NCBI RefSeq assembly: GCF_963678635.1
Contig: NC_087065.1
Location: 14,824,019-14,888,018, forward strand
Source: Symsagittifera roscoffensis
Taxonomy: Eukaryota; Xenacoelomorpha; Acoela; Convolutidae
Direction of reading: 5' to 3'
Length of the DNA: 64,000 nucleotides
Part shown: positions 23,360 to 37,500 of the stretch, in pieces
Position numbering within the stretch: position 1 is the stretch's first letter
Layout: each line of letters opens with the position of its first letter
Notes under the pieces: model-generated
Told to the model about the DNA's origin: nothing
Database searches by the model: none
The model's input: the letters and a program-made list of their open reading frames with translations, nothing else
Made by a program: the position numbers and the translations under genes

Positions 23360-24300
23360 AAACAAATAAAAAACTAGTTGAAATCCTCATCAAAATGATC
23401 CTTGAATGCAGTGCTTAGAACAAAAAAAAGACTCGAAAGGTGACCGAAATCACGAAATAGATTTGCTACATTTGGTAAAAGAACGTATTTGCGTTTTTCG
23501 ATTCAATTTTCGCTGATTGCTTTTTTTACTATATGCTTATGCTAACTGAAACTCAGAATGCGATGGGGACGCAATGTCTGAACTTTTTATCTAGAGCAAC
23601 GTATAAGAATGTCGGCATCATAAAGTTGAAGAAAATTTCAAAGTGACCATCAGACGCAGCGTTTAGGAAAGAGTATCGTGGAAATTTTAATTAGGGTAGA
23701 ACATTAAAGTAATCTGTGAACAAACTTAACTTTATTCAAAGTCAGGGCTAGATTGTCCTGCAGGTTTTGTATGAATTATTTAGTTTAGCGTGAAGATGCA
23801 CTTTTCTGAAACGAACCAACTAACAACAGCCTTCTCTTTCATAGAGTTTGATTCAAGATGAAAATGCGGTAAAATCCTGTCGAGACAAGACCAGGCTGAG
23901 ACAGGATTCTACTGCCATTTAGTGGAGACTTCGAATTTGTTTTATATCTCATGACAGAAGTCATCAGCAGCGCAGATAGCGCAGAGGATTCTCAACGGCA
24001 GGAAAAACGAGCTAGTTATGGTCGAAATTGTCTCGTGCATTGTTTGGTTGCCTAACATCAAAACATCAGAAAAAAATAACATATTTTTTTCTGAAGTGTT
24101 ACTATCTGCATTAGTGGTAAAGAGTTGATATTATTGTCTCTCTACCTGTGAAAATTGGTTCAAATCTTGAGCACACCACAAAACCATACAAGTTTTAAGA
24201 ACTTATTTGTCCATAGATGTTGAAAACCTAGGTTGGAGCTTCGCAAATTTCTCAAGTGAGATTCTTGGAAACATCTTGGGGAGTCACTTGCTTGAAATTC
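23360..24300. other. Intergenic stretch, no gene recognised
   Basis: Scanned on both strands for upstream exons of the GNAT frame and for RNA genes; nothing convincing was seen. Confidence 0.35.
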
Positions 24301-24439
24301 AGTTTCTTTGCTTAAAAGCATGCTTGCGAATCAATTCAAGATATCATAAAATTTTGGAATATTGATCACTCGATTGCTGTGTCCAATTTTCGTTGCTGAT
24401 TAGCTTGCCTCAAAAAGGTTTGATTTAATAGCGACCCAA

Positions 24440-24790
24440 TTTGAGCCATCAAAGCAAGTTTAAATTTTTTCTAAGTAACATCGATTGATAGCATGCTTCA
24501 ACAATTTTGAGACTACCAATTGGTCTCACAAATTAACTTAATGTTTAAAGTTTCATCGAATGAAATTTTTGATTCAAAATTTAAAACGTATGCCCAATCA
24601 TATCAAGCTATCAAAGCAACTTGAAAGATTTTATAGTATCATCGCTTGATAGCATGCTTCAGAAACTTTTACTGTTAATGTTTCAATGTTTCGCTGCTTA
24701 ATAGATTGTTTCAGAAAAACGTTAAAATCGCTGCCTAATGTTTCGCTGCTAAATAGATAGTTTCAGAAAAACTCTTGAAAAGCTTGAATG
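24440..24790 (+). repeat. Diverged tandem repeats, about 161 bp and about 55 bp
   Basis: The segment ending GATAGCATGCTTC recurs at about 24447-24500 and about 24608-24660. A shorter unit starting TGTTTCGCTGCT is doubled at about 24685-24785. No coding sequence. Confidence 0.6.
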
Positions 24791-24973
24791 ATTGCTAATC
24801 GATTCACGCTTTGAGTATATACGTGAGGTGTTCCATTTTTAGTTGAATAGATCAAGCTATCAATACAAAATAACTATTTCGAAATTTCATTTGAAGAGGA
24901 ATCTTTCTAACAAATGAGTAAGATGAGTTTGTTTTAGTATAAAACCTCAGTACTTCTAGACATGAACTTTTCC

Positions 24974-25046
24974 TACTTGGTCTAGTGGTAACGCGCGTGC
25001 TTTGAGATCATAAGTTTTGAGTTTATAGTCCCGGCCGAATCTTTTT
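24974..25046 (+). repeat. tRNA-derived SINE head
   Basis: TTGGTCTAGTGGTAACGCG resembles a pol III A box in a tRNA D-arm context. About 35 nt later GAGTTTATAGTCCCGG stands where the B box/T-arm should be. It is followed by T-rich DNA. The stems do not fold as a working tRNA. Confidence 0.6.
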
Positions 25047-25369
25047 TTGCGTTATGTAAGGAAATTGAATTTTTCCTGGCTATCGTGTCTGCTGTTTTGT
25101 GGGTTTATAGTCCAAAGCAGACAAATTTTCAGTGATTTAAGTTTTGTTTTTAATTGAAAGTCGTTCTATAATTTGCAAGCTTACAATTTAAGTTTTTGTG
25201 TCTTCCTATAAATAAAAGTTTGTGCATATTTAGCCCTAATGGTTTCAGGCTTTGTTTTTATCGGCTCAGTTTTCTGCCTTTGTGTATTTCAGGAGGGATA
25301 GGGAGTAAAATTTTGTTCCAAACTTTATCTCGAAATTTATGACAACACTTTAATTATAATTTTTGCGCA

Positions 25370-25412
25370 GTTATAAAGACATTAGACTTGGGGGTTCGAA
25401 TCCTGTAGAGGG
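25370..25412 (+). repeat. tRNA-like B-box fragment
   Basis: GGTTCGAATCC at 25393-25403 is a perfect B-box match, followed by a T-run. No A box is clear. It lies about 150 bp upstream of the WDHD1 start codon. Confidence 0.45.
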
Positions 25413-25555
25413 CGTTTTTTTTCCCAATCTCAGGTACTTATTTTTGAGCACATCCCAAAGTTCACATTTATCATTTCTTTTGCTTTGGTTTTTGAAGTGT
25501 TACGTAGCTTTTGTTTATATTTTGTACTTATGTTCCTCTTTCTTCAGGTAGTAAA

Positions 25556-28500
25556 ATGAGTGTTTTGGATTTGACAGTTGATATTTTGCGACCCAGTTTG
25601 AAGAACACCATTCACTCAAACGGGCACACCTTCGTTGATTTCGAGGAATCCACCACCTCTCTGATCACTTGCAACACTTCAGACAATGAGTGCTACATTC
25701 TGAAGCCAGGAGACATTGAGACAGGTGAGCCGAAGTGTCAGTCGTTTGGAGATGACTCGTCCATGAATGTGTCGTTTGTGAAAGTAGCAGAACAGATGGC
25801 ATTTGTTGGGCTGAATAATTCCACGGTAAGTTCACGCAGTTGGTGGAATCGGATTTGAAGTTTAAAAGCACAATATGAAGCACAGTGTGTTTTTTTTTGT
25901 TCGTTATTACCATAGTTTCAGTCAATTTTAAATCTTTGTTGTGGGTTGTTTTGTATTTTACTGCTAGGAAAACTTACAAACTTCTCTATACAGACATTTT
26001 GTTTAAGTCATTTATAATAGAAACTTTTCAAATTTTGTTCCCGAAATTGAATGCTTACGCATGTCATTGAAGAAATTGAGTTGAACAAAGAATAAGCCGG
26101 GAATTATAGATGTTATATTTCGTGTGCAGGTGCAAATTTTCAGCTACCCTCAGTTTGAGAAAGAAGGACTTTTAGTGCGTTTTGAGTCCACCCCGCTTTG
26201 TGTTGACCTCAACCAGGACAAGTCTTTTGCTGCCATCGGAACTGCAGATGGAACAGTGAAGACTGTCGAACTCTCTTCACCTCACAGATTCAAGACGTTC
26301 GAAGGTTGTTTACTAGAGAATTCAGTTCATTCAAGCTCCTCGCTTTATTATGAATCATAGCTATTCTTTCAATAAAGTATTTCTGCTTAGTCATTATGCA
26401 TGTCAATTAAACAGTGCATTGGTCTGATCTATCAGTCTGCTCCTAAAGTTCTGAAGCTTTTCAACTTTCCTTTACCGTTGTCTCCAAATAAGATACGTTG
26501 GTTTTGATTCTTATGAGTGGCAATATTTTGCAGTATCATGCTTGCTTCTAGATTAATGCAGAGGATAACAGCCGTGACGAGGGGGGATTTAAAGGGGAGG
26601 CGCCCCCCCCCCTCCTCAGGAATTCGACTCCCTGCCGACCCAAAAGGCCCCTTTTGTACTATTTCGGGTAATAGACCACCCTAAAACTTTTCTAAAGGCG
26701 CCTTGGGCGCCAATTTATACTAATTTTGAGGGGGGAGCGCGCGCCGAAAAAAACACGATTTTTTGGTCGAAATTTTCCATAAATTGCCTAAAAACCCCTT
26801 TTTCTGTCTGTTTTTTTGAAAAGTTTTGCCAAAACAGGGTCTTTGTAGTGCTTTGGGAGGGCTCCGAAAATCAATCTGGTCGACCTAAAAAAAACCAACA
26901 CAGTTTCCTAAATGTGAGATCTGTATCGGCCGACTTTTTTCAGGACACCTGGGTCCAATCTTGAGTGTCTGCTACGATCCCTCCGAGGACTATCTGGTGA
27001 CGTCATCTTGTGATGGAACTGTTAAAGTGTGGAAATGTGGGGATCGAAAGTGCATCAAAACGTGGGAGTGTGTTCCAAAGAGCAATGACGTAGAAAACTC
27101 GAAGGTTCTCGCCAAGTGCTGTTGGCAGCCCAACTGTGGAACTTATCTTGCAGTGCCTGGCGATAAGTGTGTGAAATTCTACGACAGACGCCACCAGAAC
27201 TTTCTTGAAGCCCCAAAATTTTCGTTCACCCATGATTTGATGCAAGACTACGTATCGATGGTATGCTGGCACGGGAGAGAAACAGATATCTCTAATAACT
27301 CAAACACGAAAGAAGACAATACTTTAATAGCATTTGTTCTGCAAAATACGAACGTAATGATGGTCGAGTTTGTAGCAAATCAGTGCAACATTTTGAGATG
27401 TATTCAAGGAAAACAGAGTAAAGTGACTTCGTTTTTGTGGATGCCGAATTCGGTTGATTTTGTGGTTGCAGATGACATTGGAATGGTATACCTCTATGCG
27501 AACTGTCTTCCAAATAAAGCTAAGCGAACTGCAGCAATCTCTGAAGCCAAGAATGCTAAATCTGATGCCAATCAAACTGTGAAAGGTATTTTAGTAATCG
27601 TTCCTTTTTACGCAGTGGACTATTGAGTGTGATTAATTGAATGACAAGCTGCAAACTAGCACAAAATGTCAAAGAAAATTTAGTAGCACAACTTAAAAAA
27701 GAAATTCTAAAATATAGAAGTTTTTCTAAAAGAATCGAAAGACTCTATTGAACAGTTTTTCAGCTAAATTTGGCATTAATTGCATCGGTGGTGATGGTGC
27801 CCAGCAATCACATGATTGCGTGTTCAAATCGCGTGCGCTGCAATTTACAAGGTGATCTCTTGTAAGATAGCTATAGTTTAGTTAACCTTAAATGATTAAC
27901 CTTCGGGTTAGGCCTCTGGCTGGTTAACTAAAAAAAATGGTCGACTTTATTGCTTACGATTTTTTCTAATTTCAGTTTCATGAAAGAGTTGCAGAGTTTT
28001 ATAAAAGTGTTTGTTAAGTTTCTTGATCGAAGTGCTTTTTCGATAGTTTCTAAATTTTCTCAAAATTTTTAAAATCTGGTTTGGTCACGTGTCTTCAATT
28101 CGCTTTTCTATAGTTTTTTGTTCTCATTGGCTAGTTCATAGCTTCGGTTTTATCTGTTTTGAGAATATCGAATTCACTATACATGATAGTGTGAGTGGAT
28201 ATGGAAAACCATTTTCTCATTGGGTAAGAAATCAAAATTGAAAACTGCGTTGAAATTTGGATTTTTTGATAATCTTTATCTTTAAATTTTTTTAATGTTA
28301 TCCATGATGACCATCAAGAAATATATCTAAACCCTTTTCTCAGCAGTTTTATTGATAAACAGCATGTTAGTTTTGCAAGTTGTTTATTTGAGTGTAAGTT
28401 TTGAAAGTTTTTCACTTACGTTAGCAAGTGTATCTTGTAATTGTGAATTAGACTTTCCCCTGTAAATAAGAGTAATGAACGTAGTGAGTACTCCTATATA

Positions 28501-31500
28501 GGTCTTGCTGATTTTTTTTCAGGAATTTTGTTCAAGCTCTATTTTGATTTTTCGCGGTTCGACTCGTGATTTCTTTTTAAGTTCAGTTCTTTTCTATTGT
28601 TAAAAGGAAGGCAAACTCCACGAACTCCATTGTAAATAAAGGTCACGAAAAACATGAAAGACTTCTAATTTCGAAAATTAATTATCAGATTTCCCAGCGA
28701 AATAAAAGTTTTACCTATTGATCCAGTTTTCTCAAATTGCGTCAATTTTAACAAAAAATGTCCATCATAAATTTTTCAGCAAATTCAAAGAGCTTTAAGG
28801 CCATCGAATTTTTTCTTCGAAATTCAAAAGTTGAAGATTTTTGAAAAAAACAAGTCGTTTTTTTTTCAGTTTCCTTGCGTTCATTACTCTTTTCCAAATG
28901 TCTGTTAGCTATGTTTAATTTATTCCAAAGCTGTAAGAGTTTTCTGCTGCCTTATTGTAGAAACTAAACCTGTGTTAGTGCCGTTCTCATTTTTAATGAG
29001 TTAAATCAACCATTTTTGGATTATTAGGTCTAAGGTTCGAGTCCCGATCGGGCCTTGTTTTTCTTTTGTGTGGAAATTGATTTTGTTTCGGGGATTTTTC
29101 TCGCTGTAGTTTGATTTTTCGCGGTTTGACTTTTGATTATTGTAAGGAAGGCGAACTCCACTATCGAACAGCAAAAATCTAAAGGTCACGAAAAACGTTA
29201 TCGACTTCTTATTTGAAAGTGGATTTTGTTTTTCAATTTTCTCAGCGGAATAAAAGTTTTTCCCATTGATCCAGTTTTCTCAAAATGGGTTGATTTTATC
29301 AAAAAAGTTTCGAACATAATCTGTTCTTGAAATTCAAAAGGCTCTAAGGCCATGCACTGTTTCTTTGAATTTCGAAAGTTGAATTGAATTTAATTATCAG
29401 ATTTCACAGCGACATAAAAATTTAAGCTATTGATCCAGCTTTCTCAACTTGGGTTAATCTTAGTGAAAAAGTGTCTATCAGAAATTGTTTTAGAAGTTCA
29501 AAGAGCTTAAAGGTCATCTATTTTTTTGGAAATCTGAAAGTTGATATTTTTTCAAGAAACAAGTCAGTATTTTTTCTGTTTACTTGTTTTCATTGACTGT
29601 TTTATACTGTCTGTTTTCTATGTTTTTTTATCTCCTTGCACTTATTGACACTTTTGCAAATTTCTGTTTGCTATTTTTTTTGTAGCTCATAAATCAAAAA
29701 TTTACTCGCAGTTTAATGTAATTATAGTATTTCTCTTAAATTTGAGTCTGTTCCCAGGAGCGGACGACATTCTGAATGAAATGGTGAAATCTCGGCATCA
29801 GGCAGAGGGATCTGGGGGGACTAATAAAGACAATGACGATGAAGATGACGGAAGTATCTCCCTAGACCAGATCAAACAGTCCTACACTATGACCGTAGAG
29901 AGAGGCTTGGATGCGGAGGGGGAAGAGGCAAATGACATTGACATGATGGGAGCAGGCGAAGAGGTGTGTGTATGTTTGCGCGTGTTTGTATGCAAGCGTG
30001 TGTGTAAAAGTGCAATGTGTTTATTTAATTTATAAGGTGTCCACTTATAAAACTCGCGTTGATTTAAAAAAAAAATTTTCAGCTTCATGCCGGAAAGTCT
30101 TCCAAATAACACATTTTCAAGATTTTTTGGTTTTTTTTTGAAAATCAATTCAAACTGTTTGCTTCAAGAAAGGCAGATTATGCGCTTTCATTACAAATGT
30201 GCAAATGGCGCGAAAAAAAGTGATTGAATTTAAGTCTCGAAAGTATATTTTAATTTTTCAGTTTACAAGCTGAATTAAATATTTATCACGTGATCAGGTT
30301 TTCTCAAATTAGGGTTGCTTTTTAAGAATCGATCAATGCATTAAAGTGTCTTGTTTAGGTCGTGATGATTTTCCTAAGAGTCGATGAATGTAGTTCAGGC
30401 TCGTATATTGGTGGTGATGATTTGTTCTCTTTTTAGTTTGTTTTGGCTAATATTTGTTTTTTCGCGGTTTGATTAGATTTTACTATAATTTCAGTTCAGT
30501 TCTTTTCCTTCGATGAAAGAAAGGCAAACTCTATTATCGTTTTTAAAGCGGAATTCAATTTTCAGAGTTCCCAGCGAAATAGAAATTTTACCTAATGTTT
30601 TTCCAAAATTTGGTTAATATTGTGTAAAAAGTTTCAATCATGAGTTCCAAAAGCTTTAAAAGTTAAATGGCCGGACAAATGGGATCGTGAAATGGATAAA
30701 GTGCAGGAACCAATTAGCCATAAAATTATTGATGCTACTGTTAACTTTTTACTTTCTAATGTACGATCATTAAAAAAACACCATGAAGATGTGGAAGCAC
30801 TTCTAAGTAGTCTCGAGTCTCCGATACATTTACTATGTCTTACAGAAACGTGGCTTAGGGAAATTGATGATGTTAACTTGTTTATAATCACAGGTTTCCA
30901 TACCATCATAACTAATACCAGAAAAACTAGAGGTGGGGGAACTATGATACAGCTAGGCGATATGGTTAACTTATTAGAACAGCTTGAGAGTGGCATTCCA
31001 GAATCCTTATCAATCCTTGTTGAAGTTAGTGGTAAACAATTTATAGTTGTGTTGGCATATGTACCCCCACGATATGATAAAATTAAATTTGCCGATGAGC
31101 TCGATAAAGAACTAGAGCGTCTTGCTCAGTATAAAGTACCGATAATTCTAACGGGAGATATCAACATCGATACACTACAGAAAAATAAGTTACAGCAATC
31201 ATATCTGAACACAATAACAGCAAATGGGTTCGAACTTTTGAGTAAATCTGCAACTCGAATTAGTGACACATCTGAAACTTGTATAGACCATTTTATAATC
31301 AGGAATTTAGAAAATCCAACCATTGAAGTATTAGATAATGAATGCTTTTCTGATCACTATCTCATAATATTGAAATCTAATTTTGGCTTTAAAGGTGATT
31401 TATCAAGTTATTCATATCGTGATATGTCATTCTTAACAAAATAAAATAAAATGAAGAATTTTTTTGTCGAGTTTGAAACAAAACTTAGAAGATGCAAACC

Positions 31501-34500
31501 TGATCAGCGATAATAACATAGACCTTGCGTATAAAAAGTTCAATCACAGCTTAATGAAATCCCTAAACCTTTTTACACCATTACGTAATATGATACACAA
31601 AAGCAAAACTAATGCTCCTTGGTTCGCTAAAGGCTTGAAGAATTCGTTTATAAAAAGAAATCGCTTATACAAATTGTGGAAGTCAGACAAATTGAAATCT
31701 CTTAAAAAAGTTAACTTTCTTAACCAACGTCAAAAAGTCGAAAAACTTATAAGAATCGTGATAAAAGATCATTACTATCAAAAATTTAATAAATGTATTG
31801 GAGACTCGAGACAAGTATTTAAAGTTTTGAATGAAATAAATGGCAAGACGGCAAAATCATCAAAAGTGTCAGCTCTTTTAATCAATAACAATAAATTATC
31901 TGACCCCGTTCTAATATCTAACGCTTTTAATGATTATTTCGCTTCGGTAGGAACCAAGTTAGCAAGCTAAATTGACCACGTGGAGCCAGTAATTAAAATA
32001 GAAGACGTAAGCCATTCTATGTATCTCTTTAATAGTACAATTTGTGAGATAATTGATGTGATAGAGCGTCTGAAGTCCAAGCATAGTTGTGGCATCGATG
32101 AAATTAGTAACCTTTTTTTAGTTAAAAGCAAGTATGTGTTAGCACCTTATTTAACATACTTAACTAATCTCTCATTTTGCTCCGGTATGTTTCCTCAAAG
32201 CCTCAAGTGTGCTCGGGTTTTACCTCTTCATAAAGCTGATAGCAAAATAATTATGAGCAATTACCGTCCAATATCACTTTTAAGTAGCTGCAGCAAAGTT
32301 ATTGAGAAAATCATGCACTCTCGATATACAACTATCTTGAAAAGTTTGAATTACTGTATCATCGTCAGTTTGGGTTCAGGGACAAGTTTGCCACAGTTGA
32401 TGCATTAGCTGAATTGACTGAAAGATTGAGACTAGGTGTTGATAAAAACATTAAGTTTGATACCCTGGACCATAAAATTCTTTTGAGGAAACTAGAATGC
32501 TATGGAGTACGTGGAAATTGCTACAAATGGTTCGAAAGCAATCTATCCAATAGGTATCAATGTGTACATGTAAACAACTGTTCATTTGATTGGTTGCAAG
32601 TAAACACGGGAATACCTCAAGGCTCTGTTTTAGGCCCTATCTTGTTTCTTGTTTATATTAACGACATACAGCACGCAGTTTGCAATTCAAATGTGTTTCT
32701 GTTTGCAGATGATACAAACATATCATGTCAAACATCTATCTATGAAGATTACCAGTTAGATTTGACCAACATTCCTTCCTGGCTTTGTTCAAATAAATTA
32801 ACCTTAAACTCAGATAAAACTACTTGAATTAATTTTACTAAGGATAGAAGTGCTTCCAATCTATTTTTTTGACATACTTGATTTTACTTTTCAGCCGAAA
32901 CCTTTTTACAAATACCTAGGTGTCATTGTAGATGATAAGCTTAAATTTTTTCACCATATACAGAATGTTCAATCAAAACTAGGTCGTCACTGTGGTGTAA
33001 TATCAAAAATGAGACATTATGTACCAAGATCCATCCTACTGAAATACTATATGTCGAATATCAAGCCAATAATACAATATGGCTCGCTCGTCTACGGCGG
33101 CACGAGTTTTTCTTTTTTAAACCCAATTTTGAATATGCAACGAAAAATTGTTCGCATGATCTGCTTCAAAAGGAAATTTGATACCGTTACTAAATTCTTT
33201 TCTGATAACAAAATACTAACAGTTCATGAGCTATATGTAAACGATTTGATGAAGTTTTGTTTACGATCACTAAATCAAAAACATCCAACTTGTTTTCTCA
33301 ATTCTTTGCTTACTTTTAAAAATTTTGCCTATAATACGCGAATTTCAGAAGGTCGAATATTTGTTCCACTATTCTGTAAGAATAAGGTAAAATCATGTTC
33401 TTTGACTAATAGGGGTTCAAACTTATTGAATATTATGAGTATAAATGAGCTTTTTTTTGAAAATTTTGGATTTATGTCAAAAAATGAAGAATACAGTTTC
33501 GTCCATAAATTTAAAGATAATTTCATATGTGGAAATTACGAGTTGGTGCAAAACATATTTCTTTGAATTTTTTATTTTTAAAAAATGGTACCCGCTGGCT
33601 AAATGCTATCAAACAACCATTCTAGGGTTGCGATTCTATGCTGAAAATATGACTCTCCAAATCCTTGTATTTTTCTAGATATCGTATTTTTTAGAAAATT
33701 TAAAAAAAAAGAAAAAACTGCGCCTTTTGTCTATCCCCTCCATTTTGTTGGCTTAATAATTTAAATAAATTGATGCTTGTATTATCAACTATGGAGAAAT
33801 AAATTCTTCTTCTTCTTTTTAAAGGCATCAATTTTTTGTCGAAATTCGAAAGTTGAGATTTTTTCAAAAACAAGTCAGTTTTTTCCTCTTTACTCGCTTT
33901 TATCGACTCATTTCAAACTGTCAGTTGGCTATGTTATGAAAAAAGTTTTCCAATTAGAGAAGTTTCTTGAATTTTGAAAGCATTCGATTGATATAAACTT
34001 TTTCTTGTCTCAGAAATTGAGAAGTTGAAAATGTCAAAAGTAACTTTTTAGTTTTTTTGGTTTTGTTGAATTGATTTGCCTTTTCCAGCTGTCTCTTGGC
34101 TGCCTTCATCTGCTGAATAATGGAATTAGGAATAGTTCTACGTTTTGAATTGTTCAAAGTCAATGAGATTGTTTTCCCACAATTGCTGTTTTTTATTAAG
34201 AGTAATGAACGTAGTTCATTACTCCTAATTTTTGGATTATTAGGTCTAATTTTTGGATTATTAGAGTAAGACCTAATTTTTGGATTATTAGGTCTAAGGT
34301 TCGAGTCCCGATCGGGCCTGGTTTTTCTTTTGTGTGGAAATTGATTTTGTTTCGGGGATTTTTCTCGCTGTAGTTTGATTTTTCGCGGTTTGACTTTTGA
34401 TTATTGTAAGGAAGGCAACTCCACTATCGAACAGCAAAAATCTGAAGGTCACGAAAAACGTTATCGACTTCTTATTTGAAAGTGGATTTTGTTTTTCAAT

Positions 34501-37500
34501 TTTCTCAGCGGAATAAAAGTTTTTCCCATTGATCCAGTTTTCTCAAAATGGGTTGATTTTATCAAAAAAGTTTCGAACATAATCTGTTCTTGAAATTCAA
34601 AAGGCTCTAAGGCCATGCACTGTTTCTTTGAATTTCGAAAGTTGAATTGAATTTAATTATCAGATTCCACAGCGACATAAAAATTTAAGCTATTGATCCA
34701 GCTTTCTCAACTTGGGTTAATCTTAGTGAAAAAGCTTAAAGGTCATCTATTTTTTTGGAAATCTGAAAGTTGATATTTTTTCAAGAAACAAGTCAGTATT
34801 TTTTTCTATTTACTTGTTTTCATTGACTGTTTTATACTGTCTGTTTGCTATGTTTTTTTATCTCCTTGCACTTATTGACACTTTTGCAAATTTCTGTTTG
34901 CTATTTTTTGTAGCTCATAAATCAAAACTTTACTCGCAGTTTAATATAATTATAGTATTTCTCTTAAATTTGAGTCTGTTCCCAGGAGCGGACGACATTC
35001 TGAATGAAATGGTGAAATCTCGGCATCAGGCAGAGGGATCTGGGGGGATTAATAAAGACAATGACGATGAAGATGATGGAAGTATCTCCCTAGACCAGAT
35101 CAAACAGTCCTACTCTTTGACCGTAGAGAGAGGCTTGGATGCGGAGGGGGAAGAGGCAAATGACATTGACATGATGGGAGCAGGCGAAGAGGTGTGTGTA
35201 TGTTTGCGCGTGTTTGTATGCAAGCGTGTGTGTAAAAGTGTAATGTGTTTATTTAATTTATAAGGTGTCCACTTATAAAACTCGCGTTGATTTAAAAAAA
35301 AAATTTTCAGCTTCATGCCGGAAAGTCTTCCAAATAACACATTTTCAAGATTTTTTGGGTTTTTTTTGAAAATCAATTCAAACTGTTTGCTTCAAGAAAG
35401 GCAGATTATGCGCTTTCATTACAAATGTGCAATTGGCGCGAAAAAAAGTGATTGAATTTAAGTCTCGAAAGTAGATTTTAATTTTTCAGTTTACAAGCTG
35501 AATTAAATATTTATCACGTGATCAGGTTTTCTCAAATTAGGGTTGCTTTTTAAGAATCGATCAATGCATTAAAGTGTCTTATTTAGGTCGTGATGATTTT
35601 CCTAAGAGTCGATGAATGTAGTTCAGGCTCGTATATTGGTGGTGATGATTTGTTCTCTTTTTAGTTTGTTTTGGCTAATATTTGTTTTTTTCGCGGTTTG
35701 ACTTGATTTTACTATAATTTCAGTTCAGTTCTTTTCCTTCGATGAAAGAAAGGCAAACTCTATTATCGTTTTTAAAGTGGAATTCAATTTTCAGAGTTCC
35801 CAGCGAAATAGAAATTTTACCTAATGTTTTTCCAAAATTTGGTTAATATTGTGTAAAAAGTTTCAATCATGAGTTCCAAAAGCTTTAAAAGTCAAATGGC
35901 CGGACAAATGGGATCGTGAAATGGATAAAGTGCAGGAACCAATTAGCCATAAAATTATTGATGCTACTGTTAACTTTTTACTTTCTAATGTACGATCATT
36001 AAAAAAACACCATGAAGATGTGGAAGCACTTCTAAGTAGTCTCGAGTCTCCGATACATTTACTATGTCTTACAGAAACGTGGCTTAGGGAAATTGATGAT
36101 GTTAACTTGTTTAAAATCACAGGTTTCCATACCATCATAACTAATACCAGAAAAACTAGAGGTGGGGGAACTATGATACAGCTAGGCGATATGGTTAACT
36201 TATTAGAACAGCTTGAGAGTGGCATTCCAGAATCCTTATCAATCCTTGTTGAAGTTAGTGGTAAACAATTTATAGTTGTGTTGGCATATGTACCCCCACG
36301 ATATGATAAAATTAAATTTGCCGATGAGCTCGATAAAGAACTAGAGCGTCTTGCTCAGTATAAAGTACCGATAATTCTAACGGGAGATATCAACATCGAT
36401 ACACTACAGAAAAATAAGTTACAGCAATCATATCTGAACACAATAACAGCAAATGGGTTCGAACTTTTGAGTAAATCTGCAACTCGAATTAGTGACACAT
36501 CTGAAACTTGTATAGACCATTTTATAATCAGGAATTTAGAAAATCCAACCATTGAAGTATTAGATAATGAATGCTTTTCTGATCACTATCTCATAATATT
36601 GAAATCTAATTTTGGCTTTAAAGGTGATTTATCAAGTTATTCATATCGTGATATGTCATTCTTAACAAAATAAAATAAAATGAAGAATTTTTTTGTTGAG
36701 TTTGAAACAAAACTTAGAAGATGCAAACCTGATCAGCGATAATAATATAGACCTTGCGTATAAAAAGTTCAATCACAGCTTAATGAAATCCCTAAACCTT
36801 TTTACACCATTACGTAATATGATACACAAAAGCAAAACTAATGCTCCTTGGTTCGCTAAAGGCTTGAAGAATTCGTTTATAAAAAGAAATCGCTTATACA
36901 AATTGTGGAAGTCAGACAAATTGAATTCTCTTAAAAAAGTCGAAAAATTTATAAGAATCGCGAAAAAAGATCATTACTATCAAAAATTTAATAAATGTAT
37001 TAGAGACTCGAGACAAGTATTTAAAGTTTTAAATGAAATAAATGGCAAGACCGCAAAATCATCAAAAGTGTCAGCTCTTTTAATCAATAACAATAAATTA
37101 TCTGACCCCGTTCTAATATCTAACGCTTTTAATGATTATTTCGCTTCGGTAGGAACCAAGTTAGCAAGCTAAATTGACCACGTGGAGCCAGTGATTAAAT
37201 TAGAAGACGTAAGCCAATCTATGTATCTCTTTAATAGTACAATTTGTGAGATAGTTAATGTGATAGAGCGTCTGAAGTCCAAGCATAGTTGTGGCATCGA
37301 TGAAATTAGTAACCTTTTTTTTTAGTTAAAAGCAAGTATGTGTTAGCACCCTATTTAACATACTTAACTAATCTCTCATTTTGCTCCGGTATGTTTCCTC
37401 AAAGCCTCAAGTGTGCTCGGGTTTTACCTCTTCATAAAGCTGATAGCAAAATAATTATGAGCAATTACCGTCAAATATCACTTTTAAGTAGCTGCAGCAA

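Larger units (their letters stand above)
29014..34214 (+). repeat. Tandem segmental duplication, copy 1 (5.2 kb)
   Basis: Starts near the tRNA-like TTCGAGTCCCGATCGGG at 29036 and ends at GAGTAATGAACGTAG near 34214. It contains SINE body copies, WDHD1 exon 4a and a dead LINE. It matches 34276-39678 almost base for base, with a few indels. Confidence 0.93.

Noticed and set aside
29742-30035. 97-codon frame that runs past exon 4a into the TG-rich donor side
   Set aside because: The extension beyond 29963 is intron read-through; the donor GTGTGT and the match of exon 5 to the SepB start show splicing at 29963.
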